Numbered from the stretch's first letter, positions 15,445 to 23,771 are shown. The stretch: 25,274 bases of DNA from Hyphomicrobiales bacterium (GCA_025356765.1 JANXRO010000180.1:1-25274), one strand, 5' to 3'. Notes: generated from the sequence alone by a model not told the origin. Made by a program: numbers and translations.

Positions 15445-15897
15445 ATGGCGGAAGTTTTCTTTTATCATCTCACATCACAACCTTTGAAATTTGTGCTGCC
15501 CCAACTTGTGGCAAAGGGGCTTGAGCGCAAATTGCGCATGGCAGTTGAAACGGGCGTGCACGAAAACATACCCAAAATTTCTGAAATGTTGTGGTCAGCA
15601 GATGATGTGGCTTTTCTGCCCCATGGTTTGGCTGAAGATGATAATGCGGCGCATCAACCTGTGCTCTTGTCAGCAACGCCAGAAAATCATAACCAAGCCA
15701 CTGTTCGCTTTTTTGTTGATGGCGCTTTGCCGCTTTCAATGGAAGGTTTGACCCGGGCGGTGATTATGTTTGATGGCGCTGATGAACAGGCCGTTGAACA
15801 GGCACGGGCCCAGTGGAAACGCCACAAGGCAGACGGACACGATATTAGTTATTGGAAACAAGACGAGAGCGGCAAATGGCAAAACCAGGCAAAATAG
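15445..15897 (+). CDS. holC: DNA polymerase III subunit chi
   Basis: This 150-residue accessory clamp-loader subunit links the replisome to single-stranded DNA-binding protein. It shows the family pattern: FFYHLTSQPL at the start, LVAKGLERKLRMAV, LWSADDVAFLPHG and DEQAVEQARAQWKRHK near the end. The length is normal. It lies downstream of pepA (with the OYE gene between), a conserved association. Its 3' end overlaps the start of the small DUF1737 ORF by 22 bases in another frame. Confidence 0.93.
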   Translation: MAEVFFYHLTSQPLKFVLPQLVAKGLERKLRMAVETGVHENIPKISEMLWSADDVAFLPHGLAEDDNAAHQPVLLSATPENHNQATVRFFVDGALPLSMEGLTRAVIMFDGADEQAVEQARAQWKRHKADGHDISYWKQDESGKWQNQAK

Positions 15898-16103
15898 TTG
15901 CAAAACTTCGGTATCGGCTGATGACAGGCCTTGATGATCGCACCTTTTGTGAACGCATTTCAACTGCACTCGATGATGGCTATGAACTCTATGGTTCACC
16001 TGCCATCACCTATAACGGAAAAACCTGCATCGTTGCTCAGGCACTGGTGTTGAAGCGCCGCACCACATCCACAACGCCGCGCAAATCTTCCACTTCAAAA
16101 TAA
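15876..16103 (+). CDS. DUF1737 family small protein
   Basis: This small protein of about 75 residues has the DUF1737 pattern: YRLMTGLDD, FCERISTALDDGYELYGSP, then a short insert and CIVAQALVLK. The function of the family is unknown. The chosen ATG at 15876 lies inside the end of holC behind a GAGAG stretch; starting later would remove the first strand. After residue 60 a Ser/Thr/Lys-rich tail (RRTTSTTPRKSSTSK) extends past the usual domain end. That tail and the last core residues lie over the 3' end of the opposite-strand HAD gene (67 bases shared), so the tail may simply be read-through of that gene's antisense. Confidence 0.75.
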   Translation: MAKPGKIVAKLRYRLMTGLDDRTFCERISTALDDGYELYGSPAITYNGKTCIVAQALVLKRRTTSTTPRKSSTSK

Positions 16104-16744
16104 CGCGGTGTGTGCGCGGGAACATCTTCATGTTCATGGCCCCACAAAATTTCAAAGGGAACATAAACGCCATATCCACCCGCGTGGATCATGGGCAACA
16201 CATCAGACTTAATTGAATTTCCGGCCATCAAGGTTTTGTCCACCGTACCGTCGTAGCGTTTGCAAATTTTCTGATAGGTTGCGGCTTTCTTGTCGCTGAC
16301 AATTTCCACGCCATCAAAATAATGCGCCAGACCAGAGGCTAAAACTTTGCGTTCCTGGTGGTGCAAATCACCCTTGGTGATCAACAATAATTTATGGTCT
16401 GCGTGCAGCGCTTTCAACGTGTCTTCCACATGGGGCAACAGTTCAATCTCATGGTCTAGCATATCGCGGCCCATGGCGATCAGTTTTGAAATCGTGGCAG
16501 CGTCCACTTGGCCGCCAGTAATTTCAATGGCCGTTTCAATCATCGATAGCGTAAAACTTTTCACCCCAAAACCATAAAGGCCAAGGTTTTTGGTTTCCAT
16601 TTGCATCACTTTGGCGGTTGCTTCATGGGCTGGCAAAATGTTTGAAAACATTTCGCCAAAGGCTTTCTCTGCGGCATCAAAATGAATCAAATTGTGCCAC
16701 AACGTGTCATCAGCATCAAAACACACCAGATCAAGTTTGCTCAA
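16037..16744 (-). CDS. HAD superfamily hydrolase
   Basis: This 235-residue protein is a Rossmann-fold phosphatase of the haloacid dehalogenase superfamily. Motif I is CFDADDTLW (nucleophile D10, acid/base D12), motif II is LLLITKGD (T123), motif III lies around DKKAATYQKI (K152/K153), and motif IV is MAGNSIKSDVLP (D181). A helical cap lies between about residues 18 and 85. It most resembles small phosphoglycolate-phosphatase-like members; the substrate is unknown. It starts within the gshB stop (ATGA, four-base overlap) and ends the long minus-strand operon. Its last codons overlap the DUF1737 gene head-on. Confidence 0.9.
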   Translation of the reverse strand: MSKLDLVCFDADDTLWHNLIHFDAAEKAFGEMFSNILPAHEATAKVMQMETKNLGLYGFGVKSFTLSMIETAIEITGGQVDAATISKLIAMGRDMLDHEIELLPHVEDTLKALHADHKLLLITKGDLHHQERKVLASGLAHYFDGVEIVSDKKAATYQKICKRYDGTVDKTLMAGNSIKSDVLPMIHAGGYGVYVPFEILWGHEHEDVPAHTPRYFEVEDLRGVVDVVRRFNTSA

Positions 16745-17679
16745 AGCTTGGCCTCAATTGCATCCCAAATCAAAGCCGCAATATCCTCGCCGCCAAAGCG
16801 TTTCACTTGCCGAATGCCGGTGGGTGAAGTGACGTTAATCTCCGTCATCACATCACCAATCACATCAATGCCCGTGAATATTAACCCACGCTTTTTCAGC
16901 TCTGGCCCAATTGCTTCGCAAATTTCATGCTCACGTTTTGTAAGACTTGTAGGCTCTGCCCGCCCACCCACATGCATGTTAGAACGATTGTCCGTGTCTG
17001 ATGGAACGCGGTTTATGGCACCAGCAACCTTGCCATCCACCAAGATGATGCGCTTGTCGCCCTTTCGCACATCGGGTAGATATTTCTGCGCAATATAAGG
17101 TTCAGCATAATGCGCAGCAAAAAGTTCAAGCAGCGATGTAAAATTATGATCTTGCTTGTTAGTGCGAAACACACCCGCGCCGCCATTGCCATAAAGCGGT
17201 TTTAAAATAATATCGCCATGGAATTGGCGAAACTTATCAATCTCGCCCACATCACGTGTAATCAATGTTTCTGGCATCAGTTCAGGAAATTTTAAAATGA
17301 ATAGTTTTTCCGGTGCGTTGCGAACTTCAGTCGGGTCATTTACCACCAAGGTTTTCGGGTGGATTAAATCTAGTAAATGCGTAGCGGTAATATAGCCCAT
17401 ATCAAACGGAGGGTCTTGGCGCATATGCAAAACCTGCTGCGTTGAAAGATCAATGCGCTTAGGCGGCCCCAAAGTGGCGTGTTCGCCCTTAACATCCTTC
17501 ACTTTCACATCATGGCCATAAGCTGAAAGAACACCGCCTTCATAGCTCAAGGTTTTCGTTTGATAATAGAACAACGAGTGGCCACGACTTTGCGCTTCCA
17601 ACATAATTGCAAAGGTTGAATCGCCTGAAATATCAATGGATGAGATGGCATCCATTTGCACCGCAACTTTAAGGCTCAT
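16741..17679 (-). CDS. gshB: Glutathione synthase
   Basis: This 312-residue ATP-grasp enzyme joins glycine to gamma-glutamylcysteine, the last step of glutathione synthesis. It has the N-terminal KVAVQMD and IDISGDSTF segment, MRQDPPFDMGYITATHLL (86-103), the ATP-binding loop KPLYGNGGAGVF (160-171) and RIILVDGKVAGAINRVP. The metal-binding end FTGIDVIGDVMTEINVTSPTG (D272, E280, N282) closes the set. Length is as expected. It begins three bases after the yraN stop and overlaps the HAD gene by four bases. gamma-Glutamylcysteine ligase is not in the window. Confidence 0.97.
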   Translation of the reverse strand: MSLKVAVQMDAISSIDISGDSTFAIMLEAQSRGHSLFYYQTKTLSYEGGVLSAYGHDVKVKDVKGEHATLGPPKRIDLSTQQVLHMRQDPPFDMGYITATHLLDLIHPKTLVVNDPTEVRNAPEKLFILKFPELMPETLITRDVGEIDKFRQFHGDIILKPLYGNGGAGVFRTNKQDHNFTSLLELFAAHYAEPYIAQKYLPDVRKGDKRIILVDGKVAGAINRVPSDTDNRSNMHVGGRAEPTSLTKREHEICEAIGPELKKRGLIFTGIDVIGDVMTEINVTSPTGIRQVKRFGGEDIAALIWDAIEAKL

Positions 17680-17682
17680 AAT

Positions 17683-18048
17683 CTAGTTCATTCCTTCAAA
17701 TGCATTTTCGATATGCTTGGGCCACAGGTAAGAATTAACCGCAACAATGTCAAACCTGCAGTGGCCTTGGGCGGCGATTTGATCTTTCGCCATCCAAAGC
17801 GAGGCTGCCGCCGCAATGCGCCGCGATTGAAAACCGGTCACGGATGTGATGGCGTCATTATGGTTCGTGCGCGCTTTAACTTCAACAAAAGCCGTTGTGG
17901 TTCCACGCCGCATAATTAAATCAATCTCGCCATGATGAGATTTATAGCGCTGTGCCAGCAGCCGATAACCTTTCAAACGCAAAAACATCAGCGCTGAAAC
18001 TTCAGCCCAATGGCCACGCTGTTCAGCTTTTTTGCGATCACGCGTCAT
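17683..18048 (-). CDS. yraN: YraN family (UPF0102) endonuclease-fold protein
   Basis: This 121-residue protein has the UPF0102 signature: a basic N-terminus, ALMFLRLKGYRLLAQRYKSH, then the core HHGEIDLIMRRG with TAFVEVKAR. The GEIDLI and VEVKAR residues form a restriction-endonuclease-like (PD-ExK) active site, which suggests a nuclease or DNA-processing role; the physiological function is not settled. It starts 11 bases inside the 3' end of rsmI, its most common bacterial neighbour, and gshB starts three bases after it. Confidence 0.93.
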   Translation of the reverse strand: MTRDRKKAEQRGHWAEVSALMFLRLKGYRLLAQRYKSHHGEIDLIMRRGTTTAFVEVKARTNHNDAITSVTGFQSRRIAAAASLWMAKDQIAAQGHCRFDIVAVNSYLWPKHIENAFEGMN

Positions 18049-18928
18049 CGGCTTTGCGTTTCAAAATGCGGGTGTAAATATCGTCTTTTTGTAAGTTGAA
18101 CATCTTGCTCACGATAGAAGCGGCTTTGCTGGCAGAATTTTCCGCAAGCGCCATGGTAATGGCATTTTCAATCGCATCGTCTGATGCTGCTTCGGCCAAA
18201 ATTTCTGAAGGTGCAATCACAATGCAAATTTCACCCTTCACAGATTCGCGTGCAGCTAAAGTGGCATGAACTTCATCAGCGCTTCCGCGCAAAACCTCTT
18301 CATGCAGCTTGGTCAACTCGCGTGAAACGGCAATGCGTGGATTGTTCAGCGCCACCGAAATATCTCGCAGCGCATCAACAACGCGGTGGGGGCTTTCAAA
18401 CGCTATCAAAGTTGAAGGCACAGATTTGAAGCGCGTTAAAATTTCTCGCCGCGCTTTTTCTTTTTGCGGTAAAAAACCAATGAACGTAAAACAATCAGTC
18501 GGCAGGCCTGAAACCGTAAGGGCTGTTAAAACCGAAGAAGCGCCGGGCAGGGCTGTCACCATAATGTTTTCTTCAACACAAGATTTTACCAAGCGATAGC
18601 CGGGGTCAGAAACCAGTGGCACGCCAGCATCGCTTACCAATGCATAAGCGCCGCCTGCTTTGAGCGCCGCAATTATGGCGGGCCTAACTTTTTCAGCGTT
18701 GTGCTCGTGGTAAGGCCGCATCACCGCTTTAATGCCATATCGATCAAGCAGGCGCGAAGAAACGCGTGTGTCTTCACACAACACAACATCGGCCGCGGCA
18801 AGTGTCGCCAAGGCGCGCAACGTCACATCGCCCAAATTTCCAATGGGTGTTGCGGTGATGTGTAAACCCGGTTCAAGTGAAGCGGCTTCATGGCGTGTGG
18901 CACCAATGAAAAAGCCACGCTCAGCCAT
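18038..18928 (-). CDS. rsmI: 16S rRNA (cytidine1402-2'-O)-methyltransferase
   Basis: This 296-residue tetrapyrrole-methylase-fold enzyme methylates the ribose of C1402 in 16S rRNA using SAM. Family motifs are ITATPIGNLGDVTLRAL, CEDTRVSSRLLDRYGI, the SAM loop VSDAGVPLVSDPGYRLV, ALPGASSVLTAL and FIGFLPQK. The C-terminal small domain ends MFNLQKDDIYTRILKRK. I chose the ATG at 18928 (MAERGFFIG) because upstream frame extensions are unlike the family and run deep into hemW. That ATG overlaps the hemW stop by eight bases. Confidence 0.95.
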   Translation of the reverse strand: MAERGFFIGATRHEAASLEPGLHITATPIGNLGDVTLRALATLAAADVVLCEDTRVSSRLLDRYGIKAVMRPYHEHNAEKVRPAIIAALKAGGAYALVSDAGVPLVSDPGYRLVKSCVEENIMVTALPGASSVLTALTVSGLPTDCFTFIGFLPQKEKARREILTRFKSVPSTLIAFESPHRVVDALRDISVALNNPRIAVSRELTKLHEEVLRGSADEVHATLAARESVKGEICIVIAPSEILAEAASDDAIENAITMALAENSASKAASIVSKMFNLQKDDIYTRILKRKADDA

Positions 18929-20057
18929 GAAGCTCTCGAATGATAGCGTTGAGCAATGGCCTGCCACGCGGCGTTGCGCGCAAGATGTGGCCTTCACGCT
19001 GCACCAAATCCAAAGCCTGCAACGCTTCAATCTTTTCGGCGGAAATCATTTCGCCTGCCAAGTTTGCGTGGCGTTCAAGATCAATTCCCTCTGCAATACG
19101 AAGACCCATCAAAAGATATTCGGGCGCTTGCTCCGCTGGTGTCAAGTGTTGGGCTTCAACCACGCCATTGCCATTTTGCTCGACCGCTTTAACCCAGGTT
19201 TCGGGGTGTTTTTCACAAGCCAAAGCTTGTCCATTCAGCCGCCCGTGGGCACCTGGCCCAACGCCGGCATATTGCCCATAGCGCCAATAAGTAAGGTTAT
19301 GCAGGCTTTCGTTTCCGCCGGATGCGTGATTTGAAATTTCATAGGCGTGAAGCCCCGCCGCCGCAGTCATCTCTTGGGTAATGTCATAAAGCGTTGCGGC
19401 GTGGTCATCATCAGGAATGGTCAGTTTTCCTGCTTGTTGCAAATCGAAATAGCGTGTCTCAGGCTCGATGGTCAGCTGATAAAGCGACATGTGGCCCTGT
19501 TGCTCACCAAGGGCCGTTGCCAATTCTTCGCGCCACTGCTGGGTTGTTTGGTTTGGCCGCGCATAGATCATGTCAAACGACACACGCGGGAAAATCTTTG
19601 CCGCCAAGCGAAATGCGGCCAGCGCTTCTTCGGGTGAATGTTGCCGGCCAAGTGCTTTTAAATCGTCTTCCACCAATGATTGCACACCAACGGAAACACG
19701 ATTCACGCCTGCTGCGCGATAGCCACGAAAATTGTTGGCCTCAACACTGGTGGGGTTTGCTTCGAGAGTAATCTCTGCATGCGCCGCCACGGGCCACAAT
19801 TCTGCAATGCCATCCAGCACATGGGCCACAGCTTCGGGCGGCATCAAACTGGGTGTGCCGCCGCCAAAGAAAATGCTGGTGACAGTTTTGTCGGGTGCCA
19901 AAGTTTTCATATGCGATAATTCGCAAACCAAGGCGCGGCCAAAACGCATATGGTCAACCGCCTCATGGCGCACATGGCTGTTGAAATCACAATAGGGGCA
20001 TTTGGCCTTGCAGAACGGCCAGTGGACATAAACGCCAAAGTTAGAAGAGGTCTGCAA
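18921..20057 (-). CDS. hemW: HemW-type radical SAM heme chaperone
   Basis: This 378-residue protein has the radical SAM cluster motif CKAKCPYCDF (C16, C20, C23) with the Phe two residues after the third Cys that marks HemW. It also has FFGGGTPSL (63-71), VGVQSL, SFDMIYARPNQT and the HemW C-terminal NLTYWRYGQYAGVGPGAHGRL. HemW is regarded as a heme-binding chaperone rather than the oxygen-independent coproporphyrinogen dehydrogenase HemN, which has a different N-terminus. The start is TTG at 20057 inside rdgB. GGAG lies seven bases upstream, and no ATG or GTG is available before the conserved VYVHWPFC. Confidence 0.94.
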   Translation of the reverse strand: MQTSSNFGVYVHWPFCKAKCPYCDFNSHVRHEAVDHMRFGRALVCELSHMKTLAPDKTVTSIFFGGGTPSLMPPEAVAHVLDGIAELWPVAAHAEITLEANPTSVEANNFRGYRAAGVNRVSVGVQSLVEDDLKALGRQHSPEEALAAFRLAAKIFPRVSFDMIYARPNQTTQQWREELATALGEQQGHMSLYQLTIEPETRYFDLQQAGKLTIPDDDHAATLYDITQEMTAAAGLHAYEISNHASGGNESLHNLTYWRYGQYAGVGPGAHGRLNGQALACEKHPETWVKAVEQNGNGVVEAQHLTPAEQAPEYLLMGLRIAEGIDLERHANLAGEMISAEKIEALQALDLVQREGHILRATPRGRPLLNAIIRELHG

Positions 20058-20646
20058 GCAGTTGCTCCAAAGCTTTTGCGCGGTGGGAAATTTTATTCTT
20101 CGCCTCGTGGGTCATTTCAGCAAATGTCAAATCCTGCCCATCAGGCACGAATGCAGGGTCATAGCCGTGGCCCAAAGTGCCGCGCGGCGGCCACACCAAT
20201 TGCCCCGGTGCCACACCTTCGTAAAATCGGGTTTCTCCATCTGGCCACATTACACAAAGCGTGCACATAAATTGCGCTTTGCGTTGGGCGGGCAAAGTTG
20301 CACCCGCAGCTTGCAACCTTTCTTCAACCAGCCGCATGGCCATAGACCAGTCGCGCGTTGGCCCTGCCCAATCAGCAGTGTAAACGCCAGGTGCTCCATT
20401 AAGTGCATCAACACAAAGCCCAGAGTCATCGGCAATCGCAATCATGCCAGATGCCTGCATGGCAGACAGTGCTTTTATTTTCGCATTACCACGAAACGTT
20501 GTTTCGGTTTCCGCAGGCTCTGACAAACCAAGGCCGCCCGCTGATTGTGCCAAAACGCCATAAGGCTCCAACAGCTCAACAAACTCCTCAAGCTTACCCT
20601 TGTTGTGAGTGGCAATAACAATGTTTTGGCTCGATAGTTTACGCAA
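20041..20646 (-). CDS. rdgB: RdgB/HAM1 family non-canonical purine NTP pyrophosphatase
   Basis: This 201-residue cytosolic house-cleaning enzyme hydrolyses ITP, dITP and XTP to the monophosphates. Motifs seen are IVIATHNKGKLEEF at the start, AIADDSGLCVDALNG, PGVYTADWAG, GTLGHGYDPAFVPDG and SHRAKALEQLL. The only plausible start is TTG at 20646, which overlaps the rph stop by eight bases and has an AAGG ribosome site nine bases upstream. The rph-rdgB-hemW order is conserved in alphaproteobacteria. Confidence 0.96.
   Translation of the reverse strand: MRKLSSQNIVIATHNKGKLEEFVELLEPYGVLAQSAGGLGLSEPAETETTFRGNAKIKALSAMQASGMIAIADDSGLCVDALNGAPGVYTADWAGPTRDWSMAMRLVEERLQAAGATLPAQRKAQFMCTLCVMWPDGETRFYEGVAPGQLVWPPRGTLGHGYDPAFVPDGQDLTFAEMTHEAKNKISHRAKALEQLLADLF
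20065..20068 (-). promoter_or_regulatory. Ribosome binding site for the hemW TTG start
   Basis: GGAG on the minus strand (20068-20065), inside the rdgB coding region, lies seven bases before the TTG at 20057. It is a strong, well-spaced site and supports the non-ATG start. Confidence 0.55.
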
Positions 20647-21358
20647 CAGCCAAAACCTTTTTCTGCAAACTCACCAGTTGGCCAATGCCGTGCTTTGCCA
20701 AATCTAAAAGTTCATGCAACGTGTCTTCTGAAAATGGCTCGCCTTCAGCGGTGCCCTGAATTTCAATGATACCGCCAGAGCCTGTCATCACAAAATTGGC
20801 ATCTGTGCCTGCAGTTGAATCCTCCGCATAGTCCAAATCCAAAACCGAAGTTCCACCATGCACACCGCATGAAATTGCGGCGACATGGTCTTTCAGTGGC
20901 GAAGCCTTTAACATGTCTCGCGCTGTCATCCAGCTGATGCAATCGGCCAGTGCCACAAAGCTTCCGGTAATGGCAGCGGTGCGCGTTCCGCCATCGGCTT
21001 GGATTACATCGCAATCGACCGAGATTTGGCGTTCACCCAATAGTTTCATATCGACCACGGCACGTAAAGATCGACCAATAAGCCGTTGAATTTCTTGTGT
21101 TCTACCAGATTGTTTGCCAGACGCTGCTTCGCGTTTCATGCGTTCGCCCGTGGCGCGTGGAAGCATGCCATATTCAGCCGTAACCCAGCCCTTGCCGCCG
21201 CCTTTCAGCCACGGCGGCACGCGCTCTTCAAGCGAGGCCGTACAAAGAACGTGAGTGTCGCCAAACTTGACGAGGCAAGAACCTTCGGCATGTTTTGAAA
21301 CATTGCGCGTTAAAGAAACTTCACGCAGTTGGTTGGGCAGCCGGCCTGATGGACGCAT
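20639..21358 (-). CDS. rph: Ribonuclease PH
   Basis: This 239-residue phosphorolytic 3'-5' exoribonuclease trims tRNA 3' ends. It begins MRPSGRLPNQLREVSLTRN and continues with HVLCTASLEERVPPWLKG, GWVTAEYGMLPRAT, QEIQRLIGRSLRAVVD and the catalytic-region CDVIQADGGTRTAAITG. The acidic DLDYAEDS and the C-terminal IEIQGTAEGEPFS are present too. ATG at 21358 is preferred over an upstream TTG (21373): it gives the family N-terminus and has AAAGGA six bases before it. Adenosine kinase ends 18 bases upstream. The hrcA-grpE pair often found next to rph in related bacteria is not here. Confidence 0.97.
   Translation of the reverse strand: MRPSGRLPNQLREVSLTRNVSKHAEGSCLVKFGDTHVLCTASLEERVPPWLKGGGKGWVTAEYGMLPRATGERMKREAASGKQSGRTQEIQRLIGRSLRAVVDMKLLGERQISVDCDVIQADGGTRTAAITGSFVALADCISWMTARDMLKASPLKDHVAAISCGVHGGTSVLDLDYAEDSTAGTDANFVMTGSGGIIEIQGTAEGEPFSEDTLHELLDLAKHGIGQLVSLQKKVLAVA
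20656..20662 (-). promoter_or_regulatory. Ribosome binding site for the rdgB TTG start
   Basis: AAAAAGG on the minus strand (20662-20656), in the last codons of rph, is nine bases before the TTG at 20646. No in-frame ATG exists before the conserved ATHNKGK motif. Confidence 0.5.
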
Positions 21359-21376
21359 GGTAGTTCCTTTCAAAAA

Positions 21377-22372
21377 TTAAATAAGGCCTTGGGTAGTGGC
21401 CAGTTTTAACAAATTCACTTCAGGCCGCGCACCCGTGTGAGATATCACTTCGGCCGCAGCAAGCCCACCAAGGTTGGCGCATTGGCGCAGCGGAAGTTTG
21501 CGCGTATGGCCAAACAAAAAGCCCGCCGCAAACAAATCACCAGCACCGGTCACATCAACCACTGCATTGACGGGGTGAGCAGGAACCACAATGCGTTCTT
21601 GCCCCTTCACGACTAAAGATCCTTTTTCAGACCTCGTGAGAACAGCTAAAGGACAATCACGATGAATGGCATCAACCGCGCCATCAAAGTTTTGAGTTTT
21701 ATAAAGCGTTTTAATTTCGCTCTCATTGGCAAAAACAATGTCGATCGAGCCTTTGATCAAATCCAAAAAACTATCACGGTGGCGTTCAACACAAAATGAA
21801 TCTGAAAGCGTGATGGAGGTTAAGCGCCCTGCAGCACGTGCAATTTTTGCGGCCAAGCGAAACGCTTCTTTGGCTTCGGGCTTATCCCAAAGATAACCTT
21901 CCATATAAGTCACCTGCGCCGCTTCAACCACGGCCTTGTCAACATCAGCGGTAGATAGATTTACACAAGCGCCCAAATATGTGTTCATCGTGCGCTCACC
22001 ATCGGGGGTGACAAGGATGAATGATCGTGCGGTGGCGGGGCCGTCACTGGCTTTTGGCGTTGCAAAATGCACACCGATGGATTTCATGTCATGGTCATAA
22101 ATTGCGCCAAGTTGGTCTTGCTTCACTTTGCCGAAATATGCCGCCTTACCGCCAAAGCTTGCAACACCTGCGGCGGTGTTTCCGGCAGAACCGCCCGAAA
22201 TTTCAACCGCTGGCCCCATGACGGAATAGAGCTGTTCGGCGCGCGCCTCATCGATCAGATTCATTGAACCTTTCACCAATTTTTCGCGGGCAACGAAGGC
22301 TTCATCCACTGTGGTAATAACATCAACAATGGCGTTGCCAATGGTAAGCACATCAAATTGAGTTTGGGTCAT
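21377..22372 (-). CDS. Adenosine kinase (PfkB/ribokinase family)
   Basis: This 331-residue sugar/nucleoside kinase has the family motifs VLTIGNAIVDVI near the start, SGGSAGNTAAGVASFGG (59-75), and the anion-hole and catalytic loop DVTGAGDLFAAGFLFG with D279 as the expected base. Overall layout and features such as DGERTMNTYLGA match the alphaproteobacterial group annotated as adenosine kinase, which salvages adenosine to AMP; other nucleosides or sugars cannot be excluded. It is the first gene of the minus-strand block that continues with rph. No clear ribosome site precedes the ATG at 22372, and only 58 bases separate it from a divergent membrane-protein gene. Confidence 0.88.
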   Translation of the reverse strand: MTQTQFDVLTIGNAIVDVITTVDEAFVAREKLVKGSMNLIDEARAEQLYSVMGPAVEISGGSAGNTAAGVASFGGKAAYFGKVKQDQLGAIYDHDMKSIGVHFATPKASDGPATARSFILVTPDGERTMNTYLGACVNLSTADVDKAVVEAAQVTYMEGYLWDKPEAKEAFRLAAKIARAAGRLTSITLSDSFCVERHRDSFLDLIKGSIDIVFANESEIKTLYKTQNFDGAVDAIHRDCPLAVLTRSEKGSLVVKGQERIVVPAHPVNAVVDVTGAGDLFAAGFLFGHTRKLPLRQCANLGGLAAAEVISHTGARPEVNLLKLATTQGLI

Positions 22373-22430
22373 GGCGCTGAACTAGCAAAAGCCACTTGCA
22401 GAAACAAGCCGCAATGCCCAATTAGAGCAA

Positions 22431-23096
22431 ATGATAAAAGCGCTGTTGAACACATTGAACGACTTAACCTCGCCTGAATTCCGCAGCGCCCTGTGGCGTT
22501 CGATTGGCTTGTCGATAGCGCTTTTTGCTGCCCTTTGGTTTGGCATAGAGTTTTTGATTTCAACTCTAACGCTCTTCCCCTATCCTTGGCTCACCACCGC
22601 CTTGCAACTCACAACGGGGCTTGGCCTGTTTGCAGCGTTTTTCTTTTTAATGGCGCCTGTCACCGCGCTTTTTGCTGGCCTGTTTCAAGATAAAATCAGC
22701 GCAAAAGTTGAAGCCCGCCATTATGCAAAAGATGCGCCGGGCAGGCCCGTTGCAATGATTGCTGGCCTTACGATGGGGCTAAAATTTGCGGCCCTTGCTT
22801 TAGGTGTAAATCTCGTGATGTTTCCGCTGGTGTTTTTTGCAGGCTTTGGTGCTGTGTTGTTCGTTCTCGCCAATGCTTATTTGATCAGCCGAGAATATTT
22901 TGAAATGGCGGCCAGTCGATTTATGCACCCTAAGAACGCCGCTGAATTGCGCCAGCGAAATTTCTGGAAAGTGTTTATTGCAGGGCTTCCTGCTGGCCTT
23001 CTTGCTGTGGTTCCATTCTTAAATTTTGCCACGCCAATCTTCGCCACTTCCTATTTCTTGCACTTCTTCAAACAGGTGCAGAAGTCTTCGGTTTGA
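22431..23096 (+). CDS. EI24/CysZ-like multi-pass membrane protein
   Basis: This 221-residue protein has hydrophobic stretches at about residues 25-47, 55-85, 107-150 (probably two helices) and 183-210. The pattern of long hydrophobic segments, with FQDKISAKVEARHYAKDAPG in a loop and NAYLISREYFEMAASRF between them, matches the EI24/CysZ domain family. CysZ is a sulfate permease in enterobacteria; for this alphaproteobacterial branch sulfate transport is not shown, so I give only the family. Its 3' end overlaps nth on the other strand by 29 bases. Confidence 0.85.
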   Translation: MIKALLNTLNDLTSPEFRSALWRSIGLSIALFAALWFGIEFLISTLTLFPYPWLTTALQLTTGLGLFAAFFFLMAPVTALFAGLFQDKISAKVEARHYAKDAPGRPVAMIAGLTMGLKFAALALGVNLVMFPLVFFAGFGAVLFVLANAYLISREYFEMAASRFMHPKNAAELRQRNFWKVFIAGLPAGLLAVVPFLNFATPIFATSYFLHFFKQVQKSSV

Positions 23097-23721
23097 AGGG
23101 GCACAGATCAGCCACGATGCAGCGCCAACAATCTGGTTTGCGCGCCTTGCAAATATAGCGGCCGTGTAAAATCAACCAGTGGTGTGCGTGGCGCAAATAT
23201 TGCTTCGGAATGGCCTTCAGAAGTTTTTGTTCAACCTCTAACGGGGTTTTGCCTTTGGCCAACCCCATGCGATTTCCCAGCCTGAACAAATGTGTGTCCA
23301 CCGCGATTGTATGTTCCCCAAACACAATATTCAAAACCACATTGGCGGTCTTGCGGCCAACGCCGGGCAAGGCTTCCAATGCTTCGCGCGAATGGGGCAC
23401 TTTTGAATTGTGCTTTTCAATCAATTCTAAACACAACGCATAAACATTCTTGGCCTTGGCACGAAACAAGCCAATGGTTTTGATGGCATTCTGAATTCCA
23501 TCTTCGCCCAAAGCTGCCATGGCTTCAGGTGTTGAGGCTTTGGCGAACAAACTCTTTGTGGCCTTGTTCACGCTCACGTCCGTTGCTTGTGCAGAAAGCA
23601 CAACGGCCACCAGAAATGTAAAATCATTCACTGATTGAAGCTCACCCTTCGGCTCGGGATTGGCTTCTTCAAAGCGCCTGAATATTTCAGCGATGCGTCG
23701 CGATTTCGGTGTTGTGGCCAT
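23068..23721 (-). CDS. nth: Endonuclease III
   Basis: This 217-residue DNA glycosylase/AP-lyase removes oxidised pyrimidines. The helix-hairpin-helix LEALPGVGRKTANVVL carries the catalytic K124, and VDTHLFRLGNR carries D142. The C-terminal [4Fe-4S] loop has C191, C198, C201 and C207 in the exact Cx6Cx2Cx5C spacing. Length matches the Escherichia coli enzyme plus a few N-terminal residues. The ATG at 23721 faces the divergent DUF2244 gene across 50 bases that must contain both promoters. Confidence 0.97.
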   Translation of the reverse strand: MATTPKSRRIAEIFRRFEEANPEPKGELQSVNDFTFLVAVVLSAQATDVSVNKATKSLFAKASTPEAMAALGEDGIQNAIKTIGLFRAKAKNVYALCLELIEKHNSKVPHSREALEALPGVGRKTANVVLNIVFGEHTIAVDTHLFRLGNRMGLAKGKTPLEVEQKLLKAIPKQYLRHAHHWLILHGRYICKARKPDCWRCIVADLCPFKPKTSAPV

Positions 23722-23771
23722 GGGATGATTCGTCGCGCTTGCGTTGAATTAAAATGCACTAATCTTTTGCA

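Noticed and set aside
18732..19334. Open frame of 200 codons on the plus strand
   Set aside because: It is antisense across the rsmI-hemW junction; both those genes have complete family motifs.
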